Below, piece after piece: positions 1 to 8,346 of a stretch of 64,000 bases of DNA (position 1 is its first letter; every line of letters starts with the position of its first letter). The notes below the pieces were generated by a model. The model saw only the letters and a list, made by a program, of their open reading frames with translations, did not search any database and was not told where the DNA came from. The DNA is from an uncultured Clostridia bacterium (GTDB lineage Bacteria; Bacillota; Clostridia; Lachnospirales; CAG-274), in contig CATLIG010000006.1 of the NCBI GenBank assembly GCA_949948985.1, positions 1 to 64,000 on the forward strand, written 5' to 3'. The translations under genes were made by a program, and so were the position numbers.

Positions 1-24
1 AATTATTTTTTATACGCATACTAA

Positions 25-60
25 AAGAGATACCATAATCATAACATTACAGTATCTCTT
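25..60 (-). terminator. Probable terminator after yqeY
   Basis: A 9-bp inverted repeat (AAGAGATAC / GTATCTCTT) with an 18-nt loop lies 35 bases past the yqeY stop. On the minus strand it is followed by a short TTTTA run. The U-tract is weak, so this is moderate evidence. Confidence 0.5.
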
Positions 61-94
61 ATATAAAATCCTGTTAAAACAATTAAATAAAATT

Positions 95-544
95 TTATTT
101 GCCTGAGAGCATTTGTTTTACGACATCACTTACAGTCTTTCCGTCAGCGCGTCCCTTGACTTTAGGCTGAACCAAAGCCATAACTTTACCCATATCTTTC
201 ATAGATAAAGCACCGACCTCAGAAACTGCATCTGCCACAATAGTTTTAATTTCATCAACCGTTAATTGTGCGGGAAGGTAAGATTTCAAAATTTCAACTT
301 TTTTGTTAAGTTCATCAATTAAATCCTGTCTGCCACTTTTCTCATAATCAGGAAGCACATCGTTGCATTTTTTAAGTTCTTTGGCAACAACTTCAATAAC
401 ACCGTCATCATCAAGCTCAATCTTTTTATCTTTTTCAATTTGAAGAATTCCTGCCCGAACCATCTGAACGGTATCCTTGAGGATATTATCCTTTTGTTTC
501 ATAGCCTCCTTCAAATCAGCCAAAAGCTGTTCTTTTAATGACAT
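95..544 (-). CDS. yqeY: YqeY/GatB-like domain protein
   Basis: A protein of about 149 aa matching the YqeY family, which resembles the C-terminal tRNA-binding tail of GatB. It is all-helical, begins MSLKEQLLADLKEAMK, and ends with the family's KGRADGK and DVVKQ elements. Its biochemical role is unsettled; it may bind tRNA or help amidotransferases. I chose the ATG at 544 because an AAGGGA ribosome site sits about 9 bases upstream; in-frame TTG (553) and ATG (550) codons are possible but too close to that site. It follows rpsU by about 22 bases on the same strand, the usual Firmicutes rpsU-yqeY order, so co-transcription is likely. Nothing looks broken. Confidence 0.9.
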   Translation of the reverse strand: MSLKEQLLADLKEAMKQKDNILKDTVQMVRAGILQIEKDKKIELDDDGVIEVVAKELKKCNDVLPDYEKSGRQDLIDELNKKVEILKSYLPAQLTVDEIKTIVADAVSEVGALSMKDMGKVMALVQPKVKGRADGKTVSDVVKQMLSGK

Positions 545-566
545 AAACATCAATCCCTTTTTTTAA

Positions 567-743
567 TTAATTAAATTTACGTTTTCTGGCAGCCTCAGAT
601 TTCTTTTTACGTTTAACACTTGGTTTATCGTAATGTTCTCTTTTGCGAACCTCGCCCATGATGCCGGCTTTTGCGCAGCTTCTTTTAAAGCGGCGAAGAG
701 CGCTGTCCAAGGATTCGTTTTCTTTTACCTTAACTTCTGACAT
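567..743 (-). CDS. rpsU: 30S ribosomal protein S21
   Basis: A 58-aa, very basic protein starting [20 protein letters not shown] and ending with a Lys/Arg-rich tail ([15 protein letters not shown]). Length, sequence and position before yqeY all fit bacterial S21, a small-subunit protein near the mRNA anti-Shine-Dalgarno region. A long GGAGGGAGGGG ribosome site precedes the ATG. It is the promoter-proximal gene of the rpsU-yqeY pair. No anomaly seen. Confidence 0.96.
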   Translation of the reverse strand: MSEVKVKENESLDSALRRFKRSCAKAGIMGEVRKREHYDKPSVKRKKKSEAARKRKFN

Positions 744-950
744 GAATTTCCCCTCCCTCCGGTTACTGTTTAACTGTTAAAATTATAAACGGCAAAACAA
801 TAATAGACACACTTTATAAATATTCAAAAAATCATTTTAATGTCCCGCCATAATAATTTTTTGTACTGCTATAATTAACAGGCACTACAAAATTATACAC
901 AAATTTTTCACGTTCGTCAACTGCAAAAAGGCAATTTTTATAAAAATTTT

Positions 951-3155
951 TTAAGAAATTTTTATAATAGTAACAGCAAGAGGCGGCAAATCAAGCCAAA
1001 TACTGTCGCATCTTCCATTATACTCAATTTTTTCAGAGTACATAGGCTCAGGATTTACAATACCGCTTCCGCCGTACTTTGGACTGTCGGAATTAAAAAT
1101 CTCAATATATTTTCCCTCAAAAGGAACGCCTATTCTAAATCCCATTCTTGGCTCCGGAGTGAAATTGCATATAAAAATCAAAGTATCTTCTTTATTATCG
1201 CTTTTTCTTATAAAGGAGTAAATACTTCTTAAATTATCATTACAATCAATCCACTCAAAACCGCCTCCGTCAAAATCGTGAGTCCATAAAGCCTTTTCAT
1301 CAAGATAAAGATGATTAAAGTCTTTAATATATTCGTGAATACCTTTATGAGTATCATAATCAAGCAAAAACCAATCAAGGGGACGTTTCTCATTCCATTC
1401 TATAAACTGACCGAACTCTCCGCCCATAAATAATAGCTTTTTACCGGGGTGACCAAACATAAATCCGTAAGCAACTCTTAAATTAGCGAATTTTTGCCAT
1501 AAATCGCCGGGCATTTTATCAAGCATAGATTTTTTGCCATGAACAACCTCATCATGAGACAAGACAAGTATAAAATTCTCACTGTAAGCGTATACCATAC
1601 CAAAAGTAAGATTATTATGGTGATACTTTTTGTATATAGAATCCTTTTCCACATACTCAAGAAAATCATTCATCCAACCCATATTCCATTTTAGCTTAAA
1701 TCCAAGACCGCCGTCTTCCGCTCTTCTTGTAATATTAGCCCAAGACGTCGACTCTTCCGCAATCATAAGAGCTCCGGGATGTTTATGGTCAATTACTGAA
1801 TTCATATGCTTAATAAACTCAACAGCCTCAAGATTGTGATTTCCGCCATATTTATTAGGAATCCATTCCCCATCATTTTTAGCGTAATTAAGATAAAGCA
1901 TAGACGCTACGGCATCAACTCTAAGTCCGTCAATATGGTATTTTTCAAGCCAGAATAAAGCGTTTGCGATAAGGAAATTTTTAACCTCGTTTCTTCCAAA
2001 ATTAAAAATTAAAGTTCCCCATTCCGGATGTTCTCCTTGTTTTGGGTCTTGATGTTCATATAAAGCCGTACCGTCAAATCTTGCCAAACCGTGGGCATCT
2101 TTCGGAAAATGCGCCGGAACCCAGTCAAGAATAACACCTATACCGTTTTCATGACATTTATCAATAAAATACATAAACTCTTCGGGATTTCCATATCTGC
2201 TTGTAGGAGCGTAATATCCCGTTACCTGATATCCCCATGAGCCGTCAAAAGGATGTTCCTCTACAGGAAGCAGCTCAATATGAGTATACCCCATTTCTTT
2301 AACATAAGGCACAAGAGTTTCTGCCAATTCCATATAACTTAAAAATCTGTTTTCCTCTTCCTCAACTCTTTTCCAAGAACCAAGATGAACTTCATAAATA
2401 TTCATAGGAACATTAAGATTGCAATATTCATCTCGTCTTTTAACCCATTGTTCATCATTCCATTTATAATTGTTAATATCAAAAACAAGAGAAGTGGTAC
2501 TTGGTCTTAACTCAGCAAAATTACCGTAAGGATCTGATTTTTGAAATAAAGCGCCCGTAACCGATTTTATTTCAAACTTATATTTATCTAAACTTTTAAG
2601 ACCGGGAATAAAAATTTCCCATATACCTGAACCAGCAATAATACGCATAGGGTTTCTTCTGCCGTCCCATGAGTTAAAATCACCGATAACGCTTACTCTT
2701 TTAGCGTTAGGAGCCCATACAGCAAAAGAAACGCCATCGACTCCGTCAATATTTCTTATATGAGCGCCGAGTTTATCATAGATTTCATAATGAGTTCCTT
2801 GGTTAAACAAATATATATCCATATCAGATATTGTGGGAACAAATGAATAAGCGTCATAAGTATCCCATGTATTATTCTCATATCCATCAATATGAAACTT
2901 GTACCTAAACCATTTATCTTTGTCTTTAATTACACATTCAAAAAATCCATCCTGATGAATTTTATCCATAGGATATTCCGAACTATCCTTAGGGTCAATA
3001 ACTGAAATTGACTTTGCCTGTGGAATAAACGCTCTTACAACAAGGCAGTTTTTTCCATCAATTTTTATTTCGTGCATACCTAAAATATGGTGAGGGTCAC
3101 CATGCTGCGCCTCAATAATTTGATTAAGTTCAAGTAATTCTGCTGTACTTATCAA
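951..3155 (-). CDS. glgB: 1,4-alpha-glucan branching enzyme
   Basis: GlgB makes the alpha-1,6 branches of glycogen by transferring cut alpha-1,4 glucan chains; it is a cytosolic GH13 enzyme. The protein has an N-terminal CBM48-like region (SFAVWAPNAKRVSVIGDFN), a TIM-barrel with HPFDGSWGYQ, the nucleophile Asp in GLRVDAVASML (about residue 414), the acid/base Glu in MIAEEST (about 467) and the LSHDEVVHGK motif, then a C-terminal beta domain. I place the start at a TTG (3155), giving about 734 aa, because a strong GGAAGGAAG ribosome site sits just upstream; the 22 extra in-frame codons up to 3221 cover that site and do not resemble GlgB. No other glycogen gene is adjacent, so it appears as a single-gene unit. 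Confidence 0.95.
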   Translation of the reverse strand: MISTAELLELNQIIEAQHGDPHHILGMHEIKIDGKNCLVVRAFIPQAKSISVIDPKDSSEYPMDKIHQDGFFECVIKDKDKWFRYKFHIDGYENNTWDTYDAYSFVPTISDMDIYLFNQGTHYEIYDKLGAHIRNIDGVDGVSFAVWAPNAKRVSVIGDFNSWDGRRNPMRIIAGSGIWEIFIPGLKSLDKYKFEIKSVTGALFQKSDPYGNFAELRPSTTSLVFDINNYKWNDEQWVKRRDEYCNLNVPMNIYEVHLGSWKRVEEEENRFLSYMELAETLVPYVKEMGYTHIELLPVEEHPFDGSWGYQVTGYYAPTSRYGNPEEFMYFIDKCHENGIGVILDWVPAHFPKDAHGLARFDGTALYEHQDPKQGEHPEWGTLIFNFGRNEVKNFLIANALFWLEKYHIDGLRVDAVASMLYLNYAKNDGEWIPNKYGGNHNLEAVEFIKHMNSVIDHKHPGALMIAEESTSWANITRRAEDGGLGFKLKWNMGWMNDFLEYVEKDSIYKKYHHNNLTFGMVYAYSENFILVLSHDEVVHGKKSMLDKMPGDLWQKFANLRVAYGFMFGHPGKKLLFMGGEFGQFIEWNEKRPLDWFLLDYDTHKGIHEYIKDFNHLYLDEKALWTHDFDGGGFEWIDCNDNLRSIYSFIRKSDNKEDTLIFICNFTPEPRMGFRIGVPFEGKYIEIFNSDSPKYGGSGIVNPEPMYSEKIEYNGRCDSIWLDLPPLAVTIIKIS

Positions 3156-3589
3156 TAAACCCACTTCCTTCCAGAATATTGTTTTTTCTTCTATTATACA
3201 CCAATTATAATTTATTTTCAACTAACAAAACATATATTAAATACAAACAAGTCATTTGTGAAATTTATATAAATATACTGTTAAAATACTGTATAAAAAC
3301 AATTATATACCATCATAATTCACTAAAAAACATAATTTTATAACTTTATTTTGTTTCAATATTTAAAATATATTTGTTTTCAACATTAGTATATTTATAC
3401 ATAATCATATAAACATACTCGTTATTTGTCTATACTTGTGATAATTTCACAATTAAGAATTTTTAAAATATTTCTTTTACAAATATGTCAAAAAGTATTA
3501 TAATAGACCTATTCAATAAACTGTATATTAAAATAATTTAAGCAAAATAATAGGTTATTGAACAAATCTGATAAATACGGAGGTAAAAA
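3156..3589. other. Divergent intergenic region with promoter signals
   Basis: An AT-rich gap between the divergent glgB and pepF genes. It holds a 17-bp palindrome at 3436-3452 (TTGTGA-N5-TCACAA), a possible pepF promoter (TTTTAC, 18 nt, TATAAT ending near 3503) and, directly after that -10 box, a short fragment resembling the end of repeat family A (TAGACCTATTCAATAAAC). No credible gene is seen. Confidence 0.5.
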
Positions 3590-5344
3590 ATGAATAAAAT
3601 ATGGGATTTAACACCTGTCTATGAAAGCATAGAAAGCGAAGTGTACAAAAATGATAAAAAAAATTATTTAAAAAAAATTGAATATTTAAATTTATGGGCA
3701 AAAGAAAATCTTTCAGGGAAAGAAAATGTCAAAGAAAAACTTGAATTTTATATAACAGAAAAAAACGAAATCACCAAATACAGTAAATTATCCTTATATT
3801 TGAATCTTTTGTCAAGTACTGATACATCAAATGAATTATTTTTAAAAGAAATTAATGATATTGAGGAAATTGAGATAAAAATGACATCTCATGAAGTGAG
3901 ATTTATTCATTTTATTAAAAATATAAATAATATAAAAGAAATAATAGATTCCTCTGAAATATTAAAACAATATGAATTTTATATAAAAGAAATAAAAGAA
4001 TATAGTTGTCATACCCTTTCGCCTGAAGAGGAAAATATAATATCCTCAATGAAGAAAAACAGTTCTGTTCTTTTAAAAAAACAATGGGAGCAGCTTTCAT
4101 CAAATCTTCTTGTTGATATTGAGAGAGATGGAAAGATAGAGCAAATCCCCCTTTCACTGGCAAGAAATTTCGCATACGAATCCGATTTTAATTTAAGAAA
4201 AAAAGCATATGAAAGCGAGCTTAATGCATATAAAAAAATTGATACCGCCGCCGCTTTTTCTTTAAACGGCATAAAAGGAGAAGTAATAACAGTTTCAAAA
4301 ATGAGAGGTTATTCATCACCTCTTGAAATGACTTTAAAAGATTCAAGAATAGACGAGAAAATATTGGATGTAATGTTTACAGCAATAAAAGAAAATATTC
4401 CTTTGATACAAAAATATTTTTTAAAAAAAGCCAAAATACTTGGTCATAAAAATGGATTGCCATTTTATGACATTTTTGCTCCAATAGATAAAAACGACAT
4501 AAAGTTTACTTATGAGGAAGCTAAAAATTTTATAATCAAAAATTTTACAAATTTCAGTGAAAAGCTTGGAAATTTTGCAAAAAACGCATTTGATAAAAAC
4601 TGGATAGACGTATTTCCAAAAAAAGGTAAAGTCGGCGGGGCATTTTGCGAGGGGATACATTCAATTAAAGAGAGCCGTATTTTAACAAATTTCAGCGGTA
4701 CATTAAATGATGTCATAACTTTAGCACATGAACTTGGACATGCGTACCATGATTCCTGCCTTTATGATGAAAATGAGTTAAACAGTGATTATCCAATGCC
4801 AATAGCGGAAACAGCTTCAACATTTTGTGAAACAATAGTTTTAAATTCCGCTTTAAAGACAGCATCTGACCGTGAAAAAAAGATAATTCTTGAAAATGAT
4901 TTATCAGGAATAGCTCAGACAACAATAGATATATACAGTCGTTTTCTTTTTGAAGACGAAGTATTTAAAAGATGTGAGAAAGGCTTTGTTTCCGTAAACG
5001 AATTAAAAGAAATAATGCTTAATTCACAAAAAAAAGCCTATGGAAAAGGACTTGATGAAAATTATCTTCACCCATATATGTGGGTATGCAAACCTCATTA
5101 TTACGACGCTGATTTTAATTATTACAACTTTCCATACGCATTTGGACTTCTGCTTTCCAAAGGGCTATACTCAAAATATTTAAAAGATGGCAAAGACTTT
5201 GTTCCCCTCTATGATAAAATGCTTTCTCTTACTGGAAAAAATAATATAGCTGACTGTGTAAAAATGTGCGGAATAGACATTTATGATATAAACTTTTGGC
5301 GTTCAGGGTTACAAATTATAAATGATGAAATTGAAATTTTTTAA
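3590..5344 (+). CDS. pepF: M3 family oligoendopeptidase F
   Basis: A zinc metallopeptidase of 584 aa that degrades short peptides in the cytosol. The M3 active-site motif HELGHAYHD is present (H380, E381, H384), with the third ligand Glu in the following helix (MPIAETASTFCET). The N-terminal half is the helical oligoendopeptidase domain (TPVYESIES at the start), and the C-terminal HPYMWVCKPHYY and FPYAFGLLLSKGLY stretches are typical of PepF. The ATG follows a good GGAGG site. It stands alone, divergent from glgB and convergent with the GH28 gene. Peptide recycling is the likely role; substrate preference cannot be read from sequence. Confidence 0.93.
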   Translation: MNKIWDLTPVYESIESEVYKNDKKNYLKKIEYLNLWAKENLSGKENVKEKLEFYITEKNEITKYSKLSLYLNLLSSTDTSNELFLKEINDIEEIEIKMTSHEVRFIHFIKNINNIKEIIDSSEILKQYEFYIKEIKEYSCHTLSPEEENIISSMKKNSSVLLKKQWEQLSSNLLVDIERDGKIEQIPLSLARNFAYESDFNLRKKAYESELNAYKKIDTAAAFSLNGIKGEVITVSKMRGYSSPLEMTLKDSRIDEKILDVMFTAIKENIPLIQKYFLKKAKILGHKNGLPFYDIFAPIDKNDIKFTYEEAKNFIIKNFTNFSEKLGNFAKNAFDKNWIDVFPKKGKVGGAFCEGIHSIKESRILTNFSGTLNDVITLAHELGHAYHDSCLYDENELNSDYPMPIAETASTFCETIVLNSALKTASDREKKIILENDLSGIAQTTIDIYSRFLFEDEVFKRCEKGFVSVNELKEIMLNSQKKAYGKGLDENYLHPYMWVCKPHYYDADFNYYNFPYAFGLLLSKGLYSKYLKDGKDFVPLYDKMLSLTGKNNIADCVKMCGIDIYDINFWRSGLQIINDEIEIF

Positions 5345-5533
5345 AAACATAGATTCTTCATATATACTATCTTAAAATCGATGCAACTCTGTATCTTGTG
5401 TGGTGTGGTGCAACCCACACACACAATTTAAAGATAGAATTTTGATTTTTGCTTAAACCCCACTCTCTTTATCAAACGTAAGGCAAAACTTTAAAATATA
5501 AATATAAAAAATTAGGTAAGCCTTAAATTCACT
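5345..5533. other. Convergent intergenic spacer with GT/CA-rich hairpin
   Basis: Between the convergent pepF and GH28 genes. A GT/CA-rich inverted repeat at about 5395-5425 can fold but has no clear T-run, so I do not call it a terminator. The rest is plain AT-rich sequence. Confidence 0.4.
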
Positions 5534-5695
5534 AATAGACCTGTTTAATAAACTAAGCGATAACGATTGACAAAAGATTTTTTGTCAGACGAAATCTGAT
5601 TTTCGCAGTAACTTTCTAAGTTTTTCAAAAAATCAGGAAAAGATAACATAAAAGGTATGTCAAGCGATACTACGATGATTTAAAACAGGTCTATT
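5534..5695. repeat. Family A hairpin repeat, copy A1
   Basis: About 162 bp with imperfect terminal inverted repeats: AATAGACCTGTTTAATAAAC at the left and, reverse-complemented from the right, AATAGACCTGTTTTAAATCA. Inside lie GATTGACAAAAGATTTTTTG and a TTTTTCAAAAAATCAGG-like core shared with copies near 17.6, 36.0, 37.8 and 45.2 kb. It has no coding capacity. It ends just past the GH28 stop codon. Confidence 0.75.
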
Positions 5696-5705
5696 GAATA
5701 AATTT

Positions 5706-7052
5706 TTATTTTACCACAATATTTACATTTTCCTGAATAATATTTTCTACATTGTTAAATATCACATTGTTTTTAGAAATGATGTCAATATTTTTCAAAG
5801 TAATATCATGAACAGGCTTTTCCAAAAGCCCTGAAATTGATATAGCTGTTTCCGCTTTCACACAAATAATATTTTTGATTTCAATATTTTTAAATTCAGG
5901 AATTTCCTCCTCTTTAACAGTCTGACCTTCTTTTGTATCCATATCATAACCCATTGTAAAAATTATGGCTTCTTTAGATATTTCAGTCATATTTATACCA
6001 TCAACAAAAATATTCTCAACAATTCCTCCTCTTCCAATACAGCTTTTAAATCTAAGTCCTGTGTCCGTTCCTATAAATGTACAATCTCTCACGCAAATAT
6101 TTTTAACTCCCCCGGACATCTCGCTTCCAACAACAAATCCGCCATGACCATGATAAACTGTACAATTTTCAAATCTCACACATTCACATGGTACGCCAAG
6201 CTTTCTTCCATCTTCATTTTTCCCCGATTTTACACATAAAGCATCGTCACCAACATCAAAAGTAGAGTTTCTTACAATAACATATTTACATGAATCCACA
6301 TCAATACCGTCCCCATTTTGAGAAAACCATGGATTTTTCACATTTATATTTTGAATTAACACATTTTCACAAAGCCATGGATGAAGCCCCCATGCGGGAG
6401 AATTTTGAAAAGTCGGTCCATCAAGCAAAACATTTTTACACTTTGTAAAATTAACAAGTACAGGCCTTAAATAATCTCTGTACTTTTTACACAGTTCCTC
6501 GTCTTTAAGTATTAATGGATTTTGAAGTACAGCTTTATTAGCTTCCATAGCTGATTTAGTAGGCCACCATATATCTTCCTTTCCTTGAACCACAATGCCT
6601 CCTGAATTTACAATACTATCCCAGTTTTTCTGAGTCATTTTAAATTTTTTAACAGGTCGCCACGCTCCTCCGTTTCCATCAAATACCCCATTTCCTGTAA
6701 TAGCGATATTTTCACATTCTTTTGCGTAAATAGGTGAAATACATCTATATGTAAAAAATCCTTCCCAGCTTGTGTAAATAAGTTTATAATCGTCATAATA
6801 TGGACTAAACAAAACAACCGCTCCATCGTCAAGGTGAAGCTCAATATTGCTTTTTAAAATAATAGGTCCGCAAAACCAAATTCCACGAGGAACAATAACT
6901 TTTCCGCCACCTTCTTCAAAACATTTTAAAATAGCACTGTTAAAAGCGTCTGTGTTTAAAAATTTACCGTCACCTATAGCTCCAAAATCAATAACATTAA
7001 ATTCTTTCTCTCTAAATTTCGGTATCTCAACTTTGAAATCAAAACAATCCAT
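5706..7052 (-). CDS. Glycoside hydrolase family 28 (polygalacturonase-like)
   Basis: A 448-aa right-handed beta-helix enzyme of family GH28, which hydrolyses galacturonan or rhamnogalacturonan in pectin. Family motifs occur in order: NGDGIDVDSC (about residues 244-253), VGDDALCVKSG with the catalytic Asp pair (about 263-273), GHGGFVVGSE with the catalytic His (about 300), and RFKSC (about 335). The N-terminal VIDFGAIGDGK is the usual GH28 lead-in. There is no signal peptide, so it probably acts in the cytosol on imported oligogalacturonides (exo type), an inference. AAGGAGG precedes the ATG. Together with the PL9 exoenzyme at 8.3-14.4 kb it points to pectin use. Endo versus exo specificity is not resolved. 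Confidence 0.9.
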   Translation of the reverse strand: MDCFDFKVEIPKFREKEFNVIDFGAIGDGKFLNTDAFNSAILKCFEEGGGKVIVPRGIWFCGPIILKSNIELHLDDGAVVLFSPYYDDYKLIYTSWEGFFTYRCISPIYAKECENIAITGNGVFDGNGGAWRPVKKFKMTQKNWDSIVNSGGIVVQGKEDIWWPTKSAMEANKAVLQNPLILKDEELCKKYRDYLRPVLVNFTKCKNVLLDGPTFQNSPAWGLHPWLCENVLIQNINVKNPWFSQNGDGIDVDSCKYVIVRNSTFDVGDDALCVKSGKNEDGRKLGVPCECVRFENCTVYHGHGGFVVGSEMSGGVKNICVRDCTFIGTDTGLRFKSCIGRGGIVENIFVDGINMTEISKEAIIFTMGYDMDTKEGQTVKEEEIPEFKNIEIKNIICVKAETAISISGLLEKPVHDITLKNIDIISKNNVIFNNVENIIQENVNIVVK

Positions 7053-7295
7053 TAAAAATCCTCCTTAAAAATATTACCCATATTGCCTCATACTATTTAT
7101 TAACATCCTAATTATACCAAAATTTAAAAAAAATATATAGTAAAAAAACAAAAAATATGATAAAATAATTTTAATCATAAAAAAATTTCGCTTTGTTAAT
7201 TTTATAAATTATGTCACAATTTAATTTGTCAAAAGGAATAATTAAACACAATATCCTCTTTAACTGAAATTTAATAAAAAAGGAATGATGTAAAA

Positions 7296-8201
7296 ATGCC
7301 AATAAAAGTACCGGACAATCTACCAGCAAAAGAAATATTAAATAAAGAAAATATATTTGTAATGGGAGAAAAACGAGCTTTTCATCAAGATATACGACCA
7401 CTTAAAATAGTCATTTTAAATCTTATGCCTAAAAAACAAGAAGCCGAAGTACAGCTTCTTCGTATGTTAAGCAATAGTCCACTTCAAGTAGATATTACTT
7501 TTTTGAGAATGGAGAGTTATACCTCAAAAAACACTTCAATAGATTATCTTGACGCGTTTTATAAAATATTTAGCGAAATAAAAGACAAAAAATTTGATGG
7601 AATGATTATAACAGGAGCACCTGTAGAGCATTTAGACTTTGAGCAAATAACATATTGGAAAGAGCTTTCAGATATTATGATGTGGTCAAAATTAAATGTA
7701 ACAAGCACACTTCATATATGTTGGGGAGCGTTAGCGGGACTTTACTATCATTATAAAATACCTAAGTATAATCTTCCAAAAAAAATGTTTGGTGTTTTTG
7801 AACATACAAGAATATATAATCACTGTGATTTACTAAGAGGTTTTGACGATATTTTTTATGTACCTCATTCACGGCATGCGGAAATCCGCCGTAAAGACAT
7901 AGATAAAGTCAAAGAGCTTGAAATACTTGCTGAATCAACTGATTCCGGAGTATATATTATTTCAGCAAAAGATGGAAAACAAATTTTTGTAACAGGTCAT
8001 CCGGAATATGATTCAAATATATTAAAAAACGAATATTTAAGAGATAAAAATAAAGGACTTGAAATAGAAATTCCAAAAAATTATTTTAAAGATGATGACC
8101 CAACAAAAAATCCAATAATAAAATGGAAATCCCATTCAAATCTGCTTTTCAGTAACTGGTTAAACTACTATGTATATCAAATAACACCTTACGAATTATA
8201 A
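7296..8201 (+). CDS. metA: Homoserine O-acetyltransferase (MetA type)
   Basis: A 301-aa MetA-family enzyme that acylates homoserine in methionine synthesis. It begins with the family lead [15 protein letters not shown] and carries the Cys nucleophile in HICWGALAG, the FGVFEHTR element and the His/Glu of TGHPEYD. Residue 111 is Glu ([10 protein letters not shown]). In characterised MetA proteins Glu111 selects acetyl-CoA while Gly, as in E. coli, selects succinyl-CoA, so I name it an acetyltransferase even though databases often call the family succinyltransferase. The ATG follows a GGAATG-type site. I see no SAM riboswitch or T-box in the short leader. A strong hairpin terminator follows. Confidence 0.93.
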   Translation: MPIKVPDNLPAKEILNKENIFVMGEKRAFHQDIRPLKIVILNLMPKKQEAEVQLLRMLSNSPLQVDITFLRMESYTSKNTSIDYLDAFYKIFSEIKDKKFDGMIITGAPVEHLDFEQITYWKELSDIMMWSKLNVTSTLHICWGALAGLYYHYKIPKYNLPKKMFGVFEHTRIYNHCDLLRGFDDIFYVPHSRHAEIRRKDIDKVKELEILAESTDSGVYIISAKDGKQIFVTGHPEYDSNILKNEYLRDKNKGLEIEIPKNYFKDDDPTKNPIIKWKSHSNLLFSNWLNYYVYQITPYEL

Positions 8202-8220
8202 CAGACTTTTAAATATTAAT

Positions 8221-8257
8221 AAAACCGCTGATTTAATAATATTAAATCAGCGGTTTT
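8221..8257 (+). terminator. Intrinsic terminator after metA
   Basis: A near-perfect 17-bp stem (AAAACCGCTGATTTAAT and its complement) with a 3-nt loop, followed by T-rich sequence, 20 bases after the metA stop. Confidence 0.9.
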
Positions 8258-8264
8258 TAATAAC

Positions 8265-8307
8265 TAAAAAAGGCTGTACCAACAAAACAAAATCTGTTGA
8301 TACAGCC
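8265..8307 (-). terminator. Intrinsic terminator after the PL9 pectate lyase
   Basis: On the minus strand, GGCTGTATCAACA pairs with TGTTGGTACAGCC (one mismatch) and is followed by TTTTTT. It lies about 40 bases after the stop of the giant exoprotein gene, so the convergent metA and PL9 genes each have their own terminator. Confidence 0.88.
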
Positions 8308-8346
8308 ATAAAATTAACTATTAATTTTTATACTGTAAAATTTCAA

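Noticed and set aside
5395-5425. GT/CA-rich inverted repeat as terminator for pepF
   Set aside because: Foldable, but the sequence after it has no T-run on either strand.
7140-7295. SAM riboswitch or T-box before metA
   Set aside because: The leader is short and AT-rich with no conserved stems or the T-box GGUGG-type core.
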